Below, piece by piece: positions 47,062 through 56,262 of a stretch of 64,000 nt of DNA (position 1 is the first letter of the stretch; every line of letters begins with the position of its first letter). Origin of the DNA: Polaromonas sp. (GTDB taxonomy: Bacteria > Pseudomonadota > Gammaproteobacteria > Burkholderiales > Burkholderiaceae_C); contig NZ_JAAFGZ010000016.1 in the NCBI RefSeq assembly GCF_010365105.1, positions 1-64,000 of the forward strand, in the 5' to 3' direction. The translations under genes and the position numbers were made by a program. The notes under the pieces were generated by a model, which searched no databases, was not told where the DNA came from, and was given only the letters and a program-made list of their open reading frames with translations.

Positions 47062-47075
47062 TGTAAGCGCTTTCA
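47062..47075. promoter_or_regulatory. LacI-type operator before the sulfonate operon
   Basis: TGTAAGCGCTTTCA, a near-perfect palindrome (AAGCGCTT core) of the type bound by LacI/GalR-family proteins. It lies directly upstream of the first permease gene and 157 bp from the divergent LacI-family gene, its likely reader. Confidence 0.65.
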
Positions 47076-47232
47076 TTCTTGACGGGTTATCGCGGTGCGT
47101 CAACCCATGAAGATATAAATCTTCGTGGTACAAACCCTCAGGGAAAGCAAACGCCTGACGCAGGATTTTCTGCAAGCGCGTACATTTGTCGTCATTGGCT
47201 TGTACTATCAACTGAATACTTTTGTGATCAAC

Positions 47233-48270
47233 ATGAATGTCCCTGACACCAAACATCCAACCGTCGCGGACGTGGCGCGGCGTGCCGGCGTCTCGACGGC
47301 CACGGTGTCGCGCGTGCTGAACCAGCCCGACGCAGTGCGTGAGAACCTGCGCAGAAAGGTCGGCGCTGCGGTGGCCGAGCTGGGTTATGTGCCACATGCC
47401 GGTGCTCGCGCGTTGATGCTGCGCCGCTCGGGCACGGTTGGTGCGGTGTTTCCGACCATTGACAACGCGATCTTCGCCACCGCCATCGAGGCCCTGCAGC
47501 GGCGCCTTGCGGCATCCGACATCCATCTGCTGCTCGCCACCAGCGGCTACGATCCCGAGGAAGAAATGCGGCAGGCGATCAATCTGGTGACACGCGGCGC
47601 CGACGGCCTGGCGCTGTGTGGCAACTGCCAGCATCCGGAGCTGCTGCGCTTTCTGCGCCAGCGGCGCGTTCCGTGCGTGCACGTGATGGTGCAGGACGAA
47701 GGCGACGAACTGGTCAGCGTCGGTTTTGACAACGCCGCAGCCACGCGTCAGGCAACGCAATACCTGCTCGATCTGGGGCACGTCAACATTGCGATGCTGG
47801 CGGGTGTCACGCGCGCGAATGATCGGGCCCGGCAGCGTGTGGCGGGCGTGCGTGAGGCGCTCTCGGCGGCAGGGCTGGCGCTGCCGCCCGAACGCCTGGT
47901 GGAACGCCGCTACACGATAGCCGATGCGCGTACGGGCTTGCGCGAGCTGATGGCGCACCGGCCCGCGCCGACCGCGGTGGTCTGCGGCAACGACGTGCTG
48001 GCGTTCGGCGCCATGCTGGAATCGGCGGTCATGGGCCTGCAGATTCCGCGCGACCTTTCGATCGTCGGCTTCGACGATCTCGAACTGGCGCGCCATTTGC
48101 AGCCCGCGTTGACCACTGTGCAGGTGCCGACCGAACACATGTGGTCGACTGCGGCGGACCGCCTGGTGTCGGCATTTCAGGGCGAGCCGGTGCAGCGCAG
48201 CACCAAAATCGACGTGGCGCTGGTGGTGCGTCAGTCCACCGGGCCGGCGCCAGCTGGCAAACCGGGCTGA
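47233..48270 (+). CDS. LacI-family transcriptional regulator
   Basis: A 345-aa repressor. The N-terminal DNA-binding domain (TVADVARRAGVSTATVSRVLNQPDAVRENLRRKVGAAVAELGYVPH) contains the helix-turn-helix and hinge; the rest is a periplasmic-binding-protein-like sensor with VVCGNDVLAFGAM and DLSIVGFDDLELARHLQPALTTVQVP near the end. The start at 47233 gives the usual short leader before TVADVA; the open frame further upstream is not supported. It is divergent from the ABC/HpsN-like operon and most likely represses it, with the substrate or a metabolite as inducer. Confidence 0.92.
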   Translation: MNVPDTKHPTVADVARRAGVSTATVSRVLNQPDAVRENLRRKVGAAVAELGYVPHAGARALMLRRSGTVGAVFPTIDNAIFATAIEALQRRLAASDIHLLLATSGYDPEEEMRQAINLVTRGADGLALCGNCQHPELLRFLRQRRVPCVHVMVQDEGDELVSVGFDNAAATRQATQYLLDLGHVNIAMLAGVTRANDRARQRVAGVREALSAAGLALPPERLVERRYTIADARTGLRELMAHRPAPTAVVCGNDVLAFGAMLESAVMGLQIPRDLSIVGFDDLELARHLQPALTTVQVPTEHMWSTAADRLVSAFQGEPVQRSTKIDVALVVRQSTGPAPAGKPG

Positions 48271-48326
48271 GGCCCGCGGGCATTCAGTCGTTTGCAAAAT
48301 CCGTCCATTCCGGCAAAAACCGGATG

Positions 48327-49076
48327 TCATGGCATGGTCAGGGCGCGCCACAGCAGACTGGTACTGCCGGCGATCAACAGCAGCCACACCGCCTGAATGG
48401 CGCGTTTTGCAGGCATGCGCGCATGCAGAAAGCTGCCTGCCAGATAGCCCAGAATCGCACACGGCAACAACGCGAACGCGAGCGGCAGCAGGCCGTTCTG
48501 GCGGTAAAACCCGCTGCCGGTGAAAAGCACCAGCCGGATCAGCGCCGTACCGAAAATCAGCACGCCAATGGTCGCGCGCATCACATTTTTGTCGGGCAGG
48601 CGCCGCGCCAGGTAGACCATGTAAACCGGTCCGCCGGTGCCATACAGCGCCGTGAACGCGCCGCCTATCATGCCGGCGGGCAGGGCCCACCTGGATGAAA
48701 TGGGTGCAATTTCTGCCTTGCGCAGCAGGCTCCAGCTGGCATAACTGAGCACAAAGATGCCCAGCACCATCAAAAGCCAGCGTTCGCTGGCCTGCACAAG
48801 CACGGTCACACCCACCACCATGCCGATCAGCAAGAAGGGGAACAATCGCAGCAATTCGGTCCGGTCCAGGTGTTTGCGATTCTTCAGGCCCAGCAACAAA
48901 CCCGCAAAAAGATCAAACACCAGCATCATCGGGACGGCAAAGCGCAACGGGAAGAAATGCGCCAGCAGTGGAATGGCAATGATCGCCGCGCCAAATCCGG
49001 TCAGGCCGTACACGGTGTACGCGACCGTGACGATCAGCGCCGCGCTCAGCAGCGTGATCCAGGGCAAGTCAATCAC
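48327..49076 (-). CDS. TauE/SafE-family membrane exporter
   Basis: A 249-aa protein with seven to eight hydrophobic helices and the TauE/SafE motif pattern (GFGAAIIAIPLL near residue 27, GGAFTALYGTGGPVYMVYL near residue 140). Family members export sulfite, sulfoacetate or other organosulfonate products. It converges on the LacI gene and follows the sulfonate operon region, which supports a role in removing sulfite or a sulfonate end product. Many TauE/SafE proteins have unknown substrates, so this is an inference from context. Confidence 0.87.
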   Translation of the reverse strand: MIDLPWITLLSAALIVTVAYTVYGLTGFGAAIIAIPLLAHFFPLRFAVPMMLVFDLFAGLLLGLKNRKHLDRTELLRLFPFLLIGMVVGVTVLVQASERWLLMVLGIFVLSYASWSLLRKAEIAPISSRWALPAGMIGGAFTALYGTGGPVYMVYLARRLPDKNVMRATIGVLIFGTALIRLVLFTGSGFYRQNGLLPLAFALLPCAILGYLAGSFLHARMPAKRAIQAVWLLLIAGSTSLLWRALTMP

Positions 49077-49220
49077 ACGCTTGCGGCCTGGCGTTGACAG
49101 GCTTGCGCTGCAAAGGCCAGCCCATCACTAAGTCCACGCTTCTGCGTGAATCACAACAGAGGTTGGCAAACCTGCCACTGTCGTGGCACAGGTGCTGTCG
49201 TTTGACACACATGCACTCTT

Positions 49221-50849
49221 TCAATATTTGATCTGGGGCGCAGGCACCCCTTCGATCATCACGTTCAAACAGGCGGGAAGGCCGCTCGCCTGCGCACGCT
49301 GTGCAGCAGCTGCCATCTCGTGCGGCTCGGTCACCCGTTCTCCATGACCGCCAAACGCCTGCGTGACCGCGTCGTAGCGCATGGGACGAAGCTCGCAGCC
49401 CACCAGCCGGTCCGGACCATAGTCGCGCAGCTGGATCTGGTATTCGGCATTCCAGCGCGCATCGTTGCCAATCACCGAAACGAAGGGCAAGCCGTAGCGC
49501 ATGGCCGTGTCATATTCAGCGATGTGAAACCCGACCGTGCCGTCGCCCATCACCGCCACCACGGGCGCTTGCGGCTGGGCGCATCGCGCCGCCAGCGCAT
49601 AGGGAAGACCCGAGCCGATCGAGCCCGCCACACCGTTGTTGACACGGTGCGGCGCATTCAGGCAAGCCATCGCCCACTGCCCTATTTCACCGCCATCGCA
49701 CACCAGCACCGATTCGGGATGGCTGTCGAGCAGTGCCTGCAGCGGCCTGAGCATCTGTACCGGATGAAGCTTGCCAGGCAGTTCCGATTGCACGCTGTCC
49801 CATGCCGGCGGACGGTAGGCCACAGCGCTGCGCACATCAGACAGCCAAGCGGACGGCGCACTGCTTGAAGCCGCCTGCGTCAAAGCCGACAGGGACGAAA
49901 AAGCATCGGCCAGTGCTGTGACTTGAAGTCGATCACCGAGCGCGTTGCGCGTGCGTTCGATTTCGGCTGGCTCGGCATCTATTTGGTGCACTTCAGATTG
50001 TGCCGAGAGGGCCGGAGCTTTGCCAAATTTGAGTGTGAAGTCCACCCTTTTTCCGACCAGCAGCACGCAGTCGGCCTGCGCCAGCATCTGCGCAAAGGCA
50101 CCCAGACTGGCATCGGCGATGCCACGTGGACTCTCCATGCCGATCACCGGCACACCGCTGGCAGCTTCCAGTGCAGCCAGCATCGCGCGGCCCGGGCGGG
50201 TCATGCAGGCCGGGCCGGCAAGGATCATCGGACGCCTGGCCTGGGCCAGGCGCTGCATCAGGTCGCTGGCAGTAGCCAAATCCAATGCCATGGTTTCGGG
50301 CTGAAAGGCATCGGCCGTCAGCGATGCTGACTCAGCGATGTCATCGAGTGCGTCCGTGGGCAGGTTCAGGTTCACCGGACCGGGCCTGCCCGATCGCGCG
50401 ATGCGGATCGCCCTGGCAATGTCGCCGGCGATCTGGTCCGGCCCGGCGCATGTCCAGGCCGCCTTCGTCACCGGCCCCGCCATCTCGGCCTGGCGCATTT
50501 CCTGAAAGGCGCCCAGTCCAAGCTGGCTGTTCGGCGCATGGCCGGACAGCAGCACCACCGGGGATTCGGCCATCTGCGCGGTGTAAAGCGCGGAAACCGC
50601 ATTGCCATGGCCGGGGCCACCGGTGACGAGCGCAATACCCACCTCGCCGGTGATGCGCGCATAGGCATCGGCCATGTGCACGGCGCTGGCTTCGTGGCGC
50701 GTGTGGATGAGCTCAATTCCAGAATTGAACGCGGCGTCGTAAATCGGCATGATGTGGTTGCCCGAAAGCGTGAAGATCCGGCGCACGCCGGCTGTCTTGA
50801 GCGACTGGATCAAGGCATCACAGCCACGGTTGCGGGAAGAGATGTTCAT
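49221..50849 (-). CDS. Thiamine-diphosphate-dependent enzyme, acetolactate synthase-like
   Basis: A 542-aa enzyme with the three-domain fold of the acetolactate synthase/decarboxylase family. The N-terminal domain carries the activating Glu in THTRHEASAVHMADAYAR-like sequence near residue 53 and GPGHGNAVSALYTA; the C-terminal ThDP-binding motif is VAVMGDGTVGFHIAEYDTA...GND (GDG-N type). It cannot be assigned to a named enzyme; acetolactate synthase, oxalyl-CoA decarboxylase, benzaldehyde lyase and sulfoacetaldehyde acetyltransferase share this fold. It ends the nine-gene dicarboxylate-type operon, 11 bp after a Bug gene, so it probably acts on a 2-oxo acid or 2-hydroxyacyl compound made by the pathway. 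Confidence 0.82.
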   Translation of the reverse strand: MNISSRNRGCDALIQSLKTAGVRRIFTLSGNHIMPIYDAAFNSGIELIHTRHEASAVHMADAYARITGEVGIALVTGGPGHGNAVSALYTAQMAESPVVLLSGHAPNSQLGLGAFQEMRQAEMAGPVTKAAWTCAGPDQIAGDIARAIRIARSGRPGPVNLNLPTDALDDIAESASLTADAFQPETMALDLATASDLMQRLAQARRPMILAGPACMTRPGRAMLAALEAASGVPVIGMESPRGIADASLGAFAQMLAQADCVLLVGKRVDFTLKFGKAPALSAQSEVHQIDAEPAEIERTRNALGDRLQVTALADAFSSLSALTQAASSSAPSAWLSDVRSAVAYRPPAWDSVQSELPGKLHPVQMLRPLQALLDSHPESVLVCDGGEIGQWAMACLNAPHRVNNGVAGSIGSGLPYALAARCAQPQAPVVAVMGDGTVGFHIAEYDTAMRYGLPFVSVIGNDARWNAEYQIQLRDYGPDRLVGCELRPMRYDAVTQAFGGHGERVTEPHEMAAAAQRAQASGLPACLNVMIEGVPAPQIKY

Positions 50850-50860
50850 GTATCGGCCTT

Positions 50861-51847
50861 TTATTTCAATTCAATCTGGAGTTCGCGGCCCAGGCGTTCA
50901 TACACCTGGTACTGGTCTGATGCGAATTTTCTGGTGTCCGCGGGTTTCATCACCCGTGGAATGCTGCCGGCTTTTTCAGTTGCGGCAGTCCACTGGGCAT
51001 CCTGCGCGGCAGCAGCCAGTGTGTTCACCCAGCGGTTTGTGATTTCCTTGTCCAGGCCGGGCGGACCATACAGCGCGCTCCAGCCAATGACCGTTTCAAG
51101 TTCCGGATAACCTGCCTCGCGCGCTGTTTGCACGTCTGGCAGATCCTTGAGTCGTTCTGGCGTCGTGGTCATCAGCGCATGCAGCTTGCCGCCCTTGATA
51201 TTGCCGATCATCGACGTGAGGTTTCCACAACTGAAATCCACATCGCCTGAAAGCACCGCCATGGCCGCTTCACCACCGCCCTTGTAGGCCACCGGCACAG
51301 CGGCGTTCTTGCCGAGCTTGAGCACATCGAACAACAGTTGGGGACCGAAATTCAGGATCGTCGCTGGGCCAGTGGTGCTGTAGTTGAGCTTGCCAGGCTT
51401 GGCGCGCAGCGCATTGACCAGGTCCGCCATGGTCTTGTAGCCCGATTCACTGTGCACCGCGCAGACCACAGGATTCAATTCCAGCAGACCGAGGAAAGTG
51501 AAACTGTCCCACTTGTAGTCCAGCCCCTTTTGCAGTGCCGGCAGGACGACCTGCGAACCCACACGGGCGAGCAGCAGTGTGTAGCCGTCGGGTTTGGCGC
51601 CCTGCACCGCAAGGGAACCAATGGCGCCGCCCGCACCTGCCCGGTTCACGGCGATCAGGCTTTGGCCCATGGTGCGTTGCACCACAACGGACAGATTGCG
51701 CGCAGCGACATCGGCATCGCCCCCGGCACTGAAGGGCACGACCAGCGTGACCGGACGATCGGGGTAGAGGTGGGCTTGGGCACTTGCCTGAGGTGCGATG
51801 GCAGACAGGCCGGCCCATAGGGCCAGGGTATACGGGATGGAATGCAC
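50861..51847 (-). CDS. Bug-family (TctC) periplasmic binding protein
   Basis: A 328-aa solute-binding protein with a signal peptide (cleavage near PQASAQA). Family features are YPDRPVTLVVPFSAGGDADVAARNL, GAGGAIGSLAVQGAKPDGYTLL and LNYSTTGPATILNFG in the ligand region. Bug proteins bind carboxylates such as citrate, glutamate or aromatic acids for tripartite tricarboxylate transporters, but most, as here, have no TctA/TctB genes beside them. It lies between the flavoprotein and ThDP enzyme genes. Confidence 0.87.
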   Translation of the reverse strand: MHSIPYTLALWAGLSAIAPQASAQAHLYPDRPVTLVVPFSAGGDADVAARNLSVVVQRTMGQSLIAVNRAGAGGAIGSLAVQGAKPDGYTLLLARVGSQVVLPALQKGLDYKWDSFTFLGLLELNPVVCAVHSESGYKTMADLVNALRAKPGKLNYSTTGPATILNFGPQLLFDVLKLGKNAAVPVAYKGGGEAAMAVLSGDVDFSCGNLTSMIGNIKGGKLHALMTTTPERLKDLPDVQTAREAGYPELETVIGWSALYGPPGLDKEITNRWVNTLAAAAQDAQWTAATEKAGSIPRVMKPADTRKFASDQYQVYERLGRELQIELK

Positions 51848-51940
51848 GACGTCTCCTGTTGTTCAGATTAGAAATTCGGGCGCCAACCGGCTGGCCTGCC
51901 ATGGAAGGTAAAAGCGCGCAGTGCGCCTTGTTCAAGAATT

Positions 51941-53677
51941 TCAAGAAACGATTGCATCCTCCTCTTGCAGGATCGTCTGGCCAGGCACGACGCGGGTGAA
52001 GTGAACGGGCTCTCTGCGCATCGACAGCGTCTGGCCGGCCTGCGTCACGACGATGTAGCTGGAGCCTTCCAGGTCGCCGGCGTGCGGATGGTCTTCGCGG
52101 AAATGCGCGCCGCGCGAGTCTTCGCGCGCCAGCGCGGAGGTGGTGATAACGCGGCCCACGGCAATCAGGCTCTTCAGGTTGAGCCAGTCGTGCCAGCTCA
52201 GGTTGAAGGCGCGGTCGCCATCGGCCACGCCAATACCTGATAGCCGTTCGTCAAGTGCGTTCAAGGTAACGAGTGCGCGCTGCAGGCCTTCTGCAGTGCG
52301 CAAGATGCCAACGTCCTGCCACATGCAATCGAACAGCGCCTCTCGAATCGCCTCAATGTCCCCGGGCGCCTGCGCAAACGGCGTCAGGTGCGCTGCCATG
52401 CTTTGCCCGATCGCCGCTTCGTCCGGTTCGCGCAGGCGGCCCTGGCTTTTCACCCAGACCGCCATGCTGTCGCCGGCGATGCCGCCAAACACCGTGGAAT
52501 TGGCCACGCCGTTGCCGCCCAGCCGGTTGGCGCCGTGCACACCGCCCGTGTCTTCGCCAGCGGCAAACAAACCGGTCAGCGCCGTGGTGCAGTCGGCTTT
52601 GAACACCACGCCGCCCATCATGTAGTGGGCGGTGGGCACCACTTCCACCAGGCCGCCTGCAAGATCGAAACCGCAATCACCGCAACGCTCGACCATGCCC
52701 TTGAACTGCTTGCGCACCTTCTCGGGCCCAAGATGCGACATCTGGAGATACACGCCGCCATTCGGTGACGTGCGGCCTTCGCGCATCTCGGAAAAAATGG
52801 AGCGTGACACGATGTCGCGCGTCGCGCGCTCCAGCCTCGGGTCGTAGCGGTCCATGAAACGCTGGCCGTCGCCATTGAGCAGGTAGCCGCCTGCCCCGCG
52901 CAAGCCCTCTTCCAGCACCGTGCCGGTCATGCGCGTGCCGGTGCCGGCGAGCAGGCCGGTGGGGTGGAATTGCACCATTTCCATGTCGCGTACCGGCAGA
53001 CCCGCCCGCAGCGCCATCGCCAGGCCGTCACAGGACTTGTCGCCGGAAGGCGTGTGGTACTTGTACATGGTCGGTCCGCCGCCGGTGGCGAGCAGCACGG
53101 CCTTGGCCTGCACGAAAACAAAGCCGCCGTCCCGCATGTCGATCATCAGTACGCCCGCCAAGGCGCTGCCGTCGGGCGTCTTGATCAGCTCGATGGCGCG
53201 GTGCTCTTCAAGCCGCCCGATGCCGCGTGACCAGACCTGTTCGGACAGGCGGTTGATGATCTCGATGCCCGTCAGGTCACCCTTGTGCACGGTTCGGTCG
53301 AAGGTCTGGCCGGCAAAGGCTTTCTGGTGCACAGTGCCATCGGGGTTGCGGTCGAAAAAGCAGCCCAGTTCGTTTTCAAGCTCGTGCACCCGCTCGACCG
53401 CCTTGGTCACCAGCGTCCAGGCCAGGTCCTGGTCGGACAGCCATTTGCTGCCCTCGATCGTGTCCATGAAATGCCGCTCGACCGAGTCGCCTGGGGCCAG
53501 CGCGACGTTGTAGCCGCCCTGCACCATCCGGGTACAGCCGCATTTGCCGAGCAGACCCTTGACGGCGACGGTGATCGACAATTCGGGCGCCGTCTGGTGC
53601 GCATGCAGGGCTGCAAACAGGCCAGCGCCGCCGGAGCCCAAAATCAGGATGTCGGTCTGCACGCGTTTGATATTCAT
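51941..53677 (-). CDS. Succinate dehydrogenase/fumarate reductase-like flavoprotein
   Basis: A 578-aa FAD protein of the SdhA/FrdA family. The FAD site ILGSGGAGLFAALHA is at residue 12. Catalytic and substrate residues of FrdA are kept: the His of VQFHPTGL, Arg of TRDIVSRS, His of PTAHYMMGG and Arg of HGANRLGGNGV. The FrdA Thr-Glu pair is changed to Glu-Glu (VLEEGLRG). The His that binds FAD covalently in SdhA/FrdA (in SHTVAAQGG) is Cys48 here (CTRMVQGG), so FAD is probably held non-covalently, as in L-aspartate oxidase. Its start overlaps the stop of the hydratase beta gene by four bases. The substrate is probably a fumarate/succinate analogue. Confidence 0.88.
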   Translation of the reverse strand: MNIKRVQTDILILGSGGAGLFAALHAHQTAPELSITVAVKGLLGKCGCTRMVQGGYNVALAPGDSVERHFMDTIEGSKWLSDQDLAWTLVTKAVERVHELENELGCFFDRNPDGTVHQKAFAGQTFDRTVHKGDLTGIEIINRLSEQVWSRGIGRLEEHRAIELIKTPDGSALAGVLMIDMRDGGFVFVQAKAVLLATGGGPTMYKYHTPSGDKSCDGLAMALRAGLPVRDMEMVQFHPTGLLAGTGTRMTGTVLEEGLRGAGGYLLNGDGQRFMDRYDPRLERATRDIVSRSIFSEMREGRTSPNGGVYLQMSHLGPEKVRKQFKGMVERCGDCGFDLAGGLVEVVPTAHYMMGGVVFKADCTTALTGLFAAGEDTGGVHGANRLGGNGVANSTVFGGIAGDSMAVWVKSQGRLREPDEAAIGQSMAAHLTPFAQAPGDIEAIREALFDCMWQDVGILRTAEGLQRALVTLNALDERLSGIGVADGDRAFNLSWHDWLNLKSLIAVGRVITTSALAREDSRGAHFREDHPHAGDLEGSSYIVVTQAGQTLSMRREPVHFTRVVPGQTILQEEDAIVS

Positions 53678-54285
53678 GTTTTCACTCCAAGACTGGCCAG
53701 CGCTGTGGCCCTGTTTCCCGCCGTACTTTGCTTGAGCACGTCATACAGGCTGCCGCCATGGCTGTCCATCGCCACCAGCAGCGGGCCGAAATTGCGTATC
53801 CTGAATTTCCAGAGCGACTCGGGGTTCAGGTCGTCCATGTCGACATCTTCAATCTGCTCGATCCAGGTCGTTTCCAGCGCAGCGGTGCCGCCGACGATGG
53901 CCAGGTAAACGCCGCCCAGTTCCCTGAATGCGGACAGCGAGCCGTCACGCAGGCCGCCCTTGCCGATGACCATGCGCACGCCGTAGTCGGTCATGAGCGG
54001 CCGGGTAAATCGTTCCATCCGGTCCGAAGTCGTCGTACCGATGCAGATCGGCCGGTAGCCGGCCGGGTACTCGGCGGATTTTTCAACCTTTTGCACATTC
54101 GGCGCGGTATGGATAACGGCATGGCCGTTCATGTCGAACCTGGCTTGGCGGCCGTGGTCGAACATGTGAATCTGCGTTGCATCGCGGATGCCGAACAGCG
54201 TCGTCTGCAAGGTGACCGTGTCGTTGATGCGCAGCTGACGGATTTGCGCCTCAGTGACCGGCGTGGAGAGTTCGTGATGCGCCAT
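53674..54285 (-). CDS. Class I fumarase-type hydratase, beta subunit
   Basis: A 203-aa protein matching the C-terminal (beta) part of iron-sulfur fumarases, encoded separately as in archaea and in L(+)-tartrate dehydratase TtdB. Typical segments are HTAPNVQKV, ICIGTTTSDRMERFTRPLM, MVIGKGGL and VYLAIVGGTAAL. With the alpha subunit encoded just upstream (20-bp gap) it should form an oxygen-sensitive [4Fe-4S] hydratase acting on fumarate, mesaconate or tartrate-like substrates. Its stop overlaps the start of the flavoprotein gene. Confidence 0.9.
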   Translation of the reverse strand: MAHHELSTPVTEAQIRQLRINDTVTLQTTLFGIRDATQIHMFDHGRQARFDMNGHAVIHTAPNVQKVEKSAEYPAGYRPICIGTTTSDRMERFTRPLMTDYGVRMVIGKGGLRDGSLSAFRELGGVYLAIVGGTAALETTWIEQIEDVDMDDLNPESLWKFRIRNFGPLLVAMDSHGGSLYDVLKQSTAGNRATALASLGVKT

Positions 54286-54305
54286 GCTGAATTCCTAAAA
54301 AGTCC

Positions 54306-55181
54306 TTAATAGCCGTAGGTCACGCCTGCAGGCGTGAACGTTGCGCGGGCGCGCCGCGCCGAATGGCACTGCATGTTGACGGCGATGGGGTTCATGGTGA
54401 TGTGTGTCGAGGCCAGCTCGATCTGCACCGCGAACGCCGTCGAGTCGCCACCCAGGCCCTGCGGTCCCACGCCCAGCTGGTTGACTGCGGCAGACAGCGC
54501 CTCTTCAAGCCTGGCGCCTTCCGGATCGCTGCAGCGGCTGCCCAGTTCGCGCGTGGCCGCGCGCTTGGCCAGCGCCACGCTCAGGTTGGACGTGCCGCCA
54601 AGGCCCACGCCGACAATGGTCGGCGGGCAGGTCTTGCCGCCGGCCGCCAGCACGCAGTCGATCACAAAGGTCTTGATCGCGTCGATGCCTTCGGCCGGAA
54701 TGGCCATCTTCAGGAAGGAATTGTTTTCCGAGCCGCTGCCCTTGGGAATCATTTCGATGTCCAGCAGGTCGGGCGTCGGGCTGAAATCAATGTGGATGAC
54801 GGGCACCTCGATGCCGCAGGAGGTGTGGTTGTTCTTGCGCGTCAGCGGATGCACCACCGAGGAGCGCAGCGGATGCTCGCGGGTGGCGCGCTCGCAGCCC
54901 CGGCGTATCGCCTGCTTGAGCGCGTGGCCGTCCACCTGCACGTTCGAGCCGATCAGCAGGTTGTAGATGGGAATGCCGGTGTCCTGGCACAGCAGGTTGT
55001 CGGTGGCTTCCGCCACCTGGATATTCGTCACCATGGTCGCCAGCACGCTTTGGGCCGTGGCAGCAGTTTCCGTCCGGGTCAGCCGGTCCAGCCCGGCCTT
55101 GACATCGGGCGGTAGCATCTTGAGCGCGCGGATGTACAGCGTCATAGCGGCGTCTTCCACCGCTTGCAAATCAATCTTCAT
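54306..55181 (-). CDS. Class I fumarase-type hydratase, alpha subunit
   Basis: A 291-aa protein of the alpha (N-terminal) part of iron-sulfur fumarases/TtdA. Three Cys suitable for a [4Fe-4S] cluster are placed as in the family: Cys65 in LLCQDTGIP, Cys in GGKTCPPTIVGVGLGGT and Cys in NMQCHSARRA. Also conserved are RSSVVHPLTRKNNH and EMIPKGSGSENNSF. Fumarase, mesaconase and L(+)-tartrate dehydratase share this architecture and cannot be separated by eye. It lies in the operon between a Bug gene and the beta subunit. Confidence 0.9.
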   Translation of the reverse strand: MKIDLQAVEDAAMTLYIRALKMLPPDVKAGLDRLTRTETAATAQSVLATMVTNIQVAEATDNLLCQDTGIPIYNLLIGSNVQVDGHALKQAIRRGCERATREHPLRSSVVHPLTRKNNHTSCGIEVPVIHIDFSPTPDLLDIEMIPKGSGSENNSFLKMAIPAEGIDAIKTFVIDCVLAAGGKTCPPTIVGVGLGGTSNLSVALAKRAATRELGSRCSDPEGARLEEALSAAVNQLGVGPQGLGGDSTAFAVQIELASTHITMNPIAVNMQCHSARRARATFTPAGVTYGY

Positions 55182-55197
55182 CGGTTTTCCCCTCGCG

Positions 55198-56190
55198 TCA
55201 GTTGGTGGTGATGTTGCGGTTTTTCACGAGGGTGGCCCACTGTCTGGACTCGGCATCCATGGCCTTGGCAAATTCGGCCGGGGTGTTGCCCACCGGGGTC
55301 ATCCCCTGCACGAACAGGCGCGCCTTGGTGTCAGACTCGGCCAGCACCTTGGCGGTGTCGATCTGTATTTTGGAAAGAATGCCCTGGGGCGTGCCGGCGG
55401 GAGCCAGAAAACCAAACCAGCCGGTGTTTTCGAAGCCCGGCAGGCCGCTTTCGGCGACGGTAGGAACGTCAGGCAGCTGCGCTGAGCGCTGCTTGCCGGT
55501 CACGGCAAGCGCGCGCAGCCGTCCCGGGCCCAGCAAGGCAGAAGCCGCTGCAAAATTGCCCACCATCATCTGGATCTGGCCCGCTATCAGGTCGTTGTAG
55601 GCGACCGATTCGCCCCGGTAAGGCACATGCCTGATTTCGATGCGGGCGGCATCGGCAAAGTTTTCACCGGCCAGGTGCACCTGGCTGCCCACGCCGGCAG
55701 AGCCGAAGTTGAGCGCGCCTGGTGTTTCCTTGGCGAGCGCGATCAATTCCTTCACGCTCTTGACCGGCGCACGGTCAGGCACCACGAGCAACATCGGCCC
55801 GCTTGCCACATTCGTGATCGGCGCCAGGTCCTTCCTGGTGTCAAAAGGCATGTTCTTGTAGATGTGCGGATTGATGGTGATGCTGCCCGAGGCCATCAGC
55901 AGGGTGTAGCCGTCGGCCGGCGATTTGGCCACCATGTCTGCGCCCAGGTTGCCGCCAGCCCCGGCGCGGTTTTCGACAATCACCGGCTGGCCCCAGAGCA
56001 CCGCAAGCTTCTGGCCGATCATGCGTGCCACCACATCGGTTGAGCCGCCCGGCGAAAAGGGAACGACCAGGCGCACCGGCTTGGCGGGCCAGCGTTCCTG
56101 CGCCGTGGCGGGCATGACGCCCCATGCGGCAACCGTGACGACGGTTGCCGCAAAAACGCGGCCCAGCGCTGAACGTCGGTTAAAGGTCAT
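55198..56190 (-). CDS. Bug-family (TctC) periplasmic binding protein, second
   Basis: A 330-aa solute-binding protein with signal peptide (cleavage near ATAQE). Family features: WPAKPVRLVVPFSPGGSTDVVARMI, NRAGAGGNLGADMVAKSPADGYTLLMAS, and LNFGSAGVGSQVHLAGENF. The mature start PVRLVVPFSPGG is more typical than that of the other Bug protein in the operon, and the two are not recent duplicates. A dicarboxylate ligand is likely given the neighbouring hydratase and SDH-like genes. Confidence 0.9.
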   Translation of the reverse strand: MTFNRRSALGRVFAATVVTVAAWGVMPATAQERWPAKPVRLVVPFSPGGSTDVVARMIGQKLAVLWGQPVIVENRAGAGGNLGADMVAKSPADGYTLLMASGSITINPHIYKNMPFDTRKDLAPITNVASGPMLLVVPDRAPVKSVKELIALAKETPGALNFGSAGVGSQVHLAGENFADAARIEIRHVPYRGESVAYNDLIAGQIQMMVGNFAAASALLGPGRLRALAVTGKQRSAQLPDVPTVAESGLPGFENTGWFGFLAPAGTPQGILSKIQIDTAKVLAESDTKARLFVQGMTPVGNTPAEFAKAMDAESRQWATLVKNRNITTN

Positions 56191-56262
56191 GTCGTTGTCT
56201 CCTTGTTATGGAAAAGCAGGCCCTGCACACCGCCTGGGAAAGTCAGGAAAAACCCGTGGAAG

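Noticed and set aside
48308-48325. TCCGG-CAAAAAC-CGGA hairpin between the LacI and TauE genes as a bidirectional terminator
   Set aside because: Short stem and no T-run on either strand.
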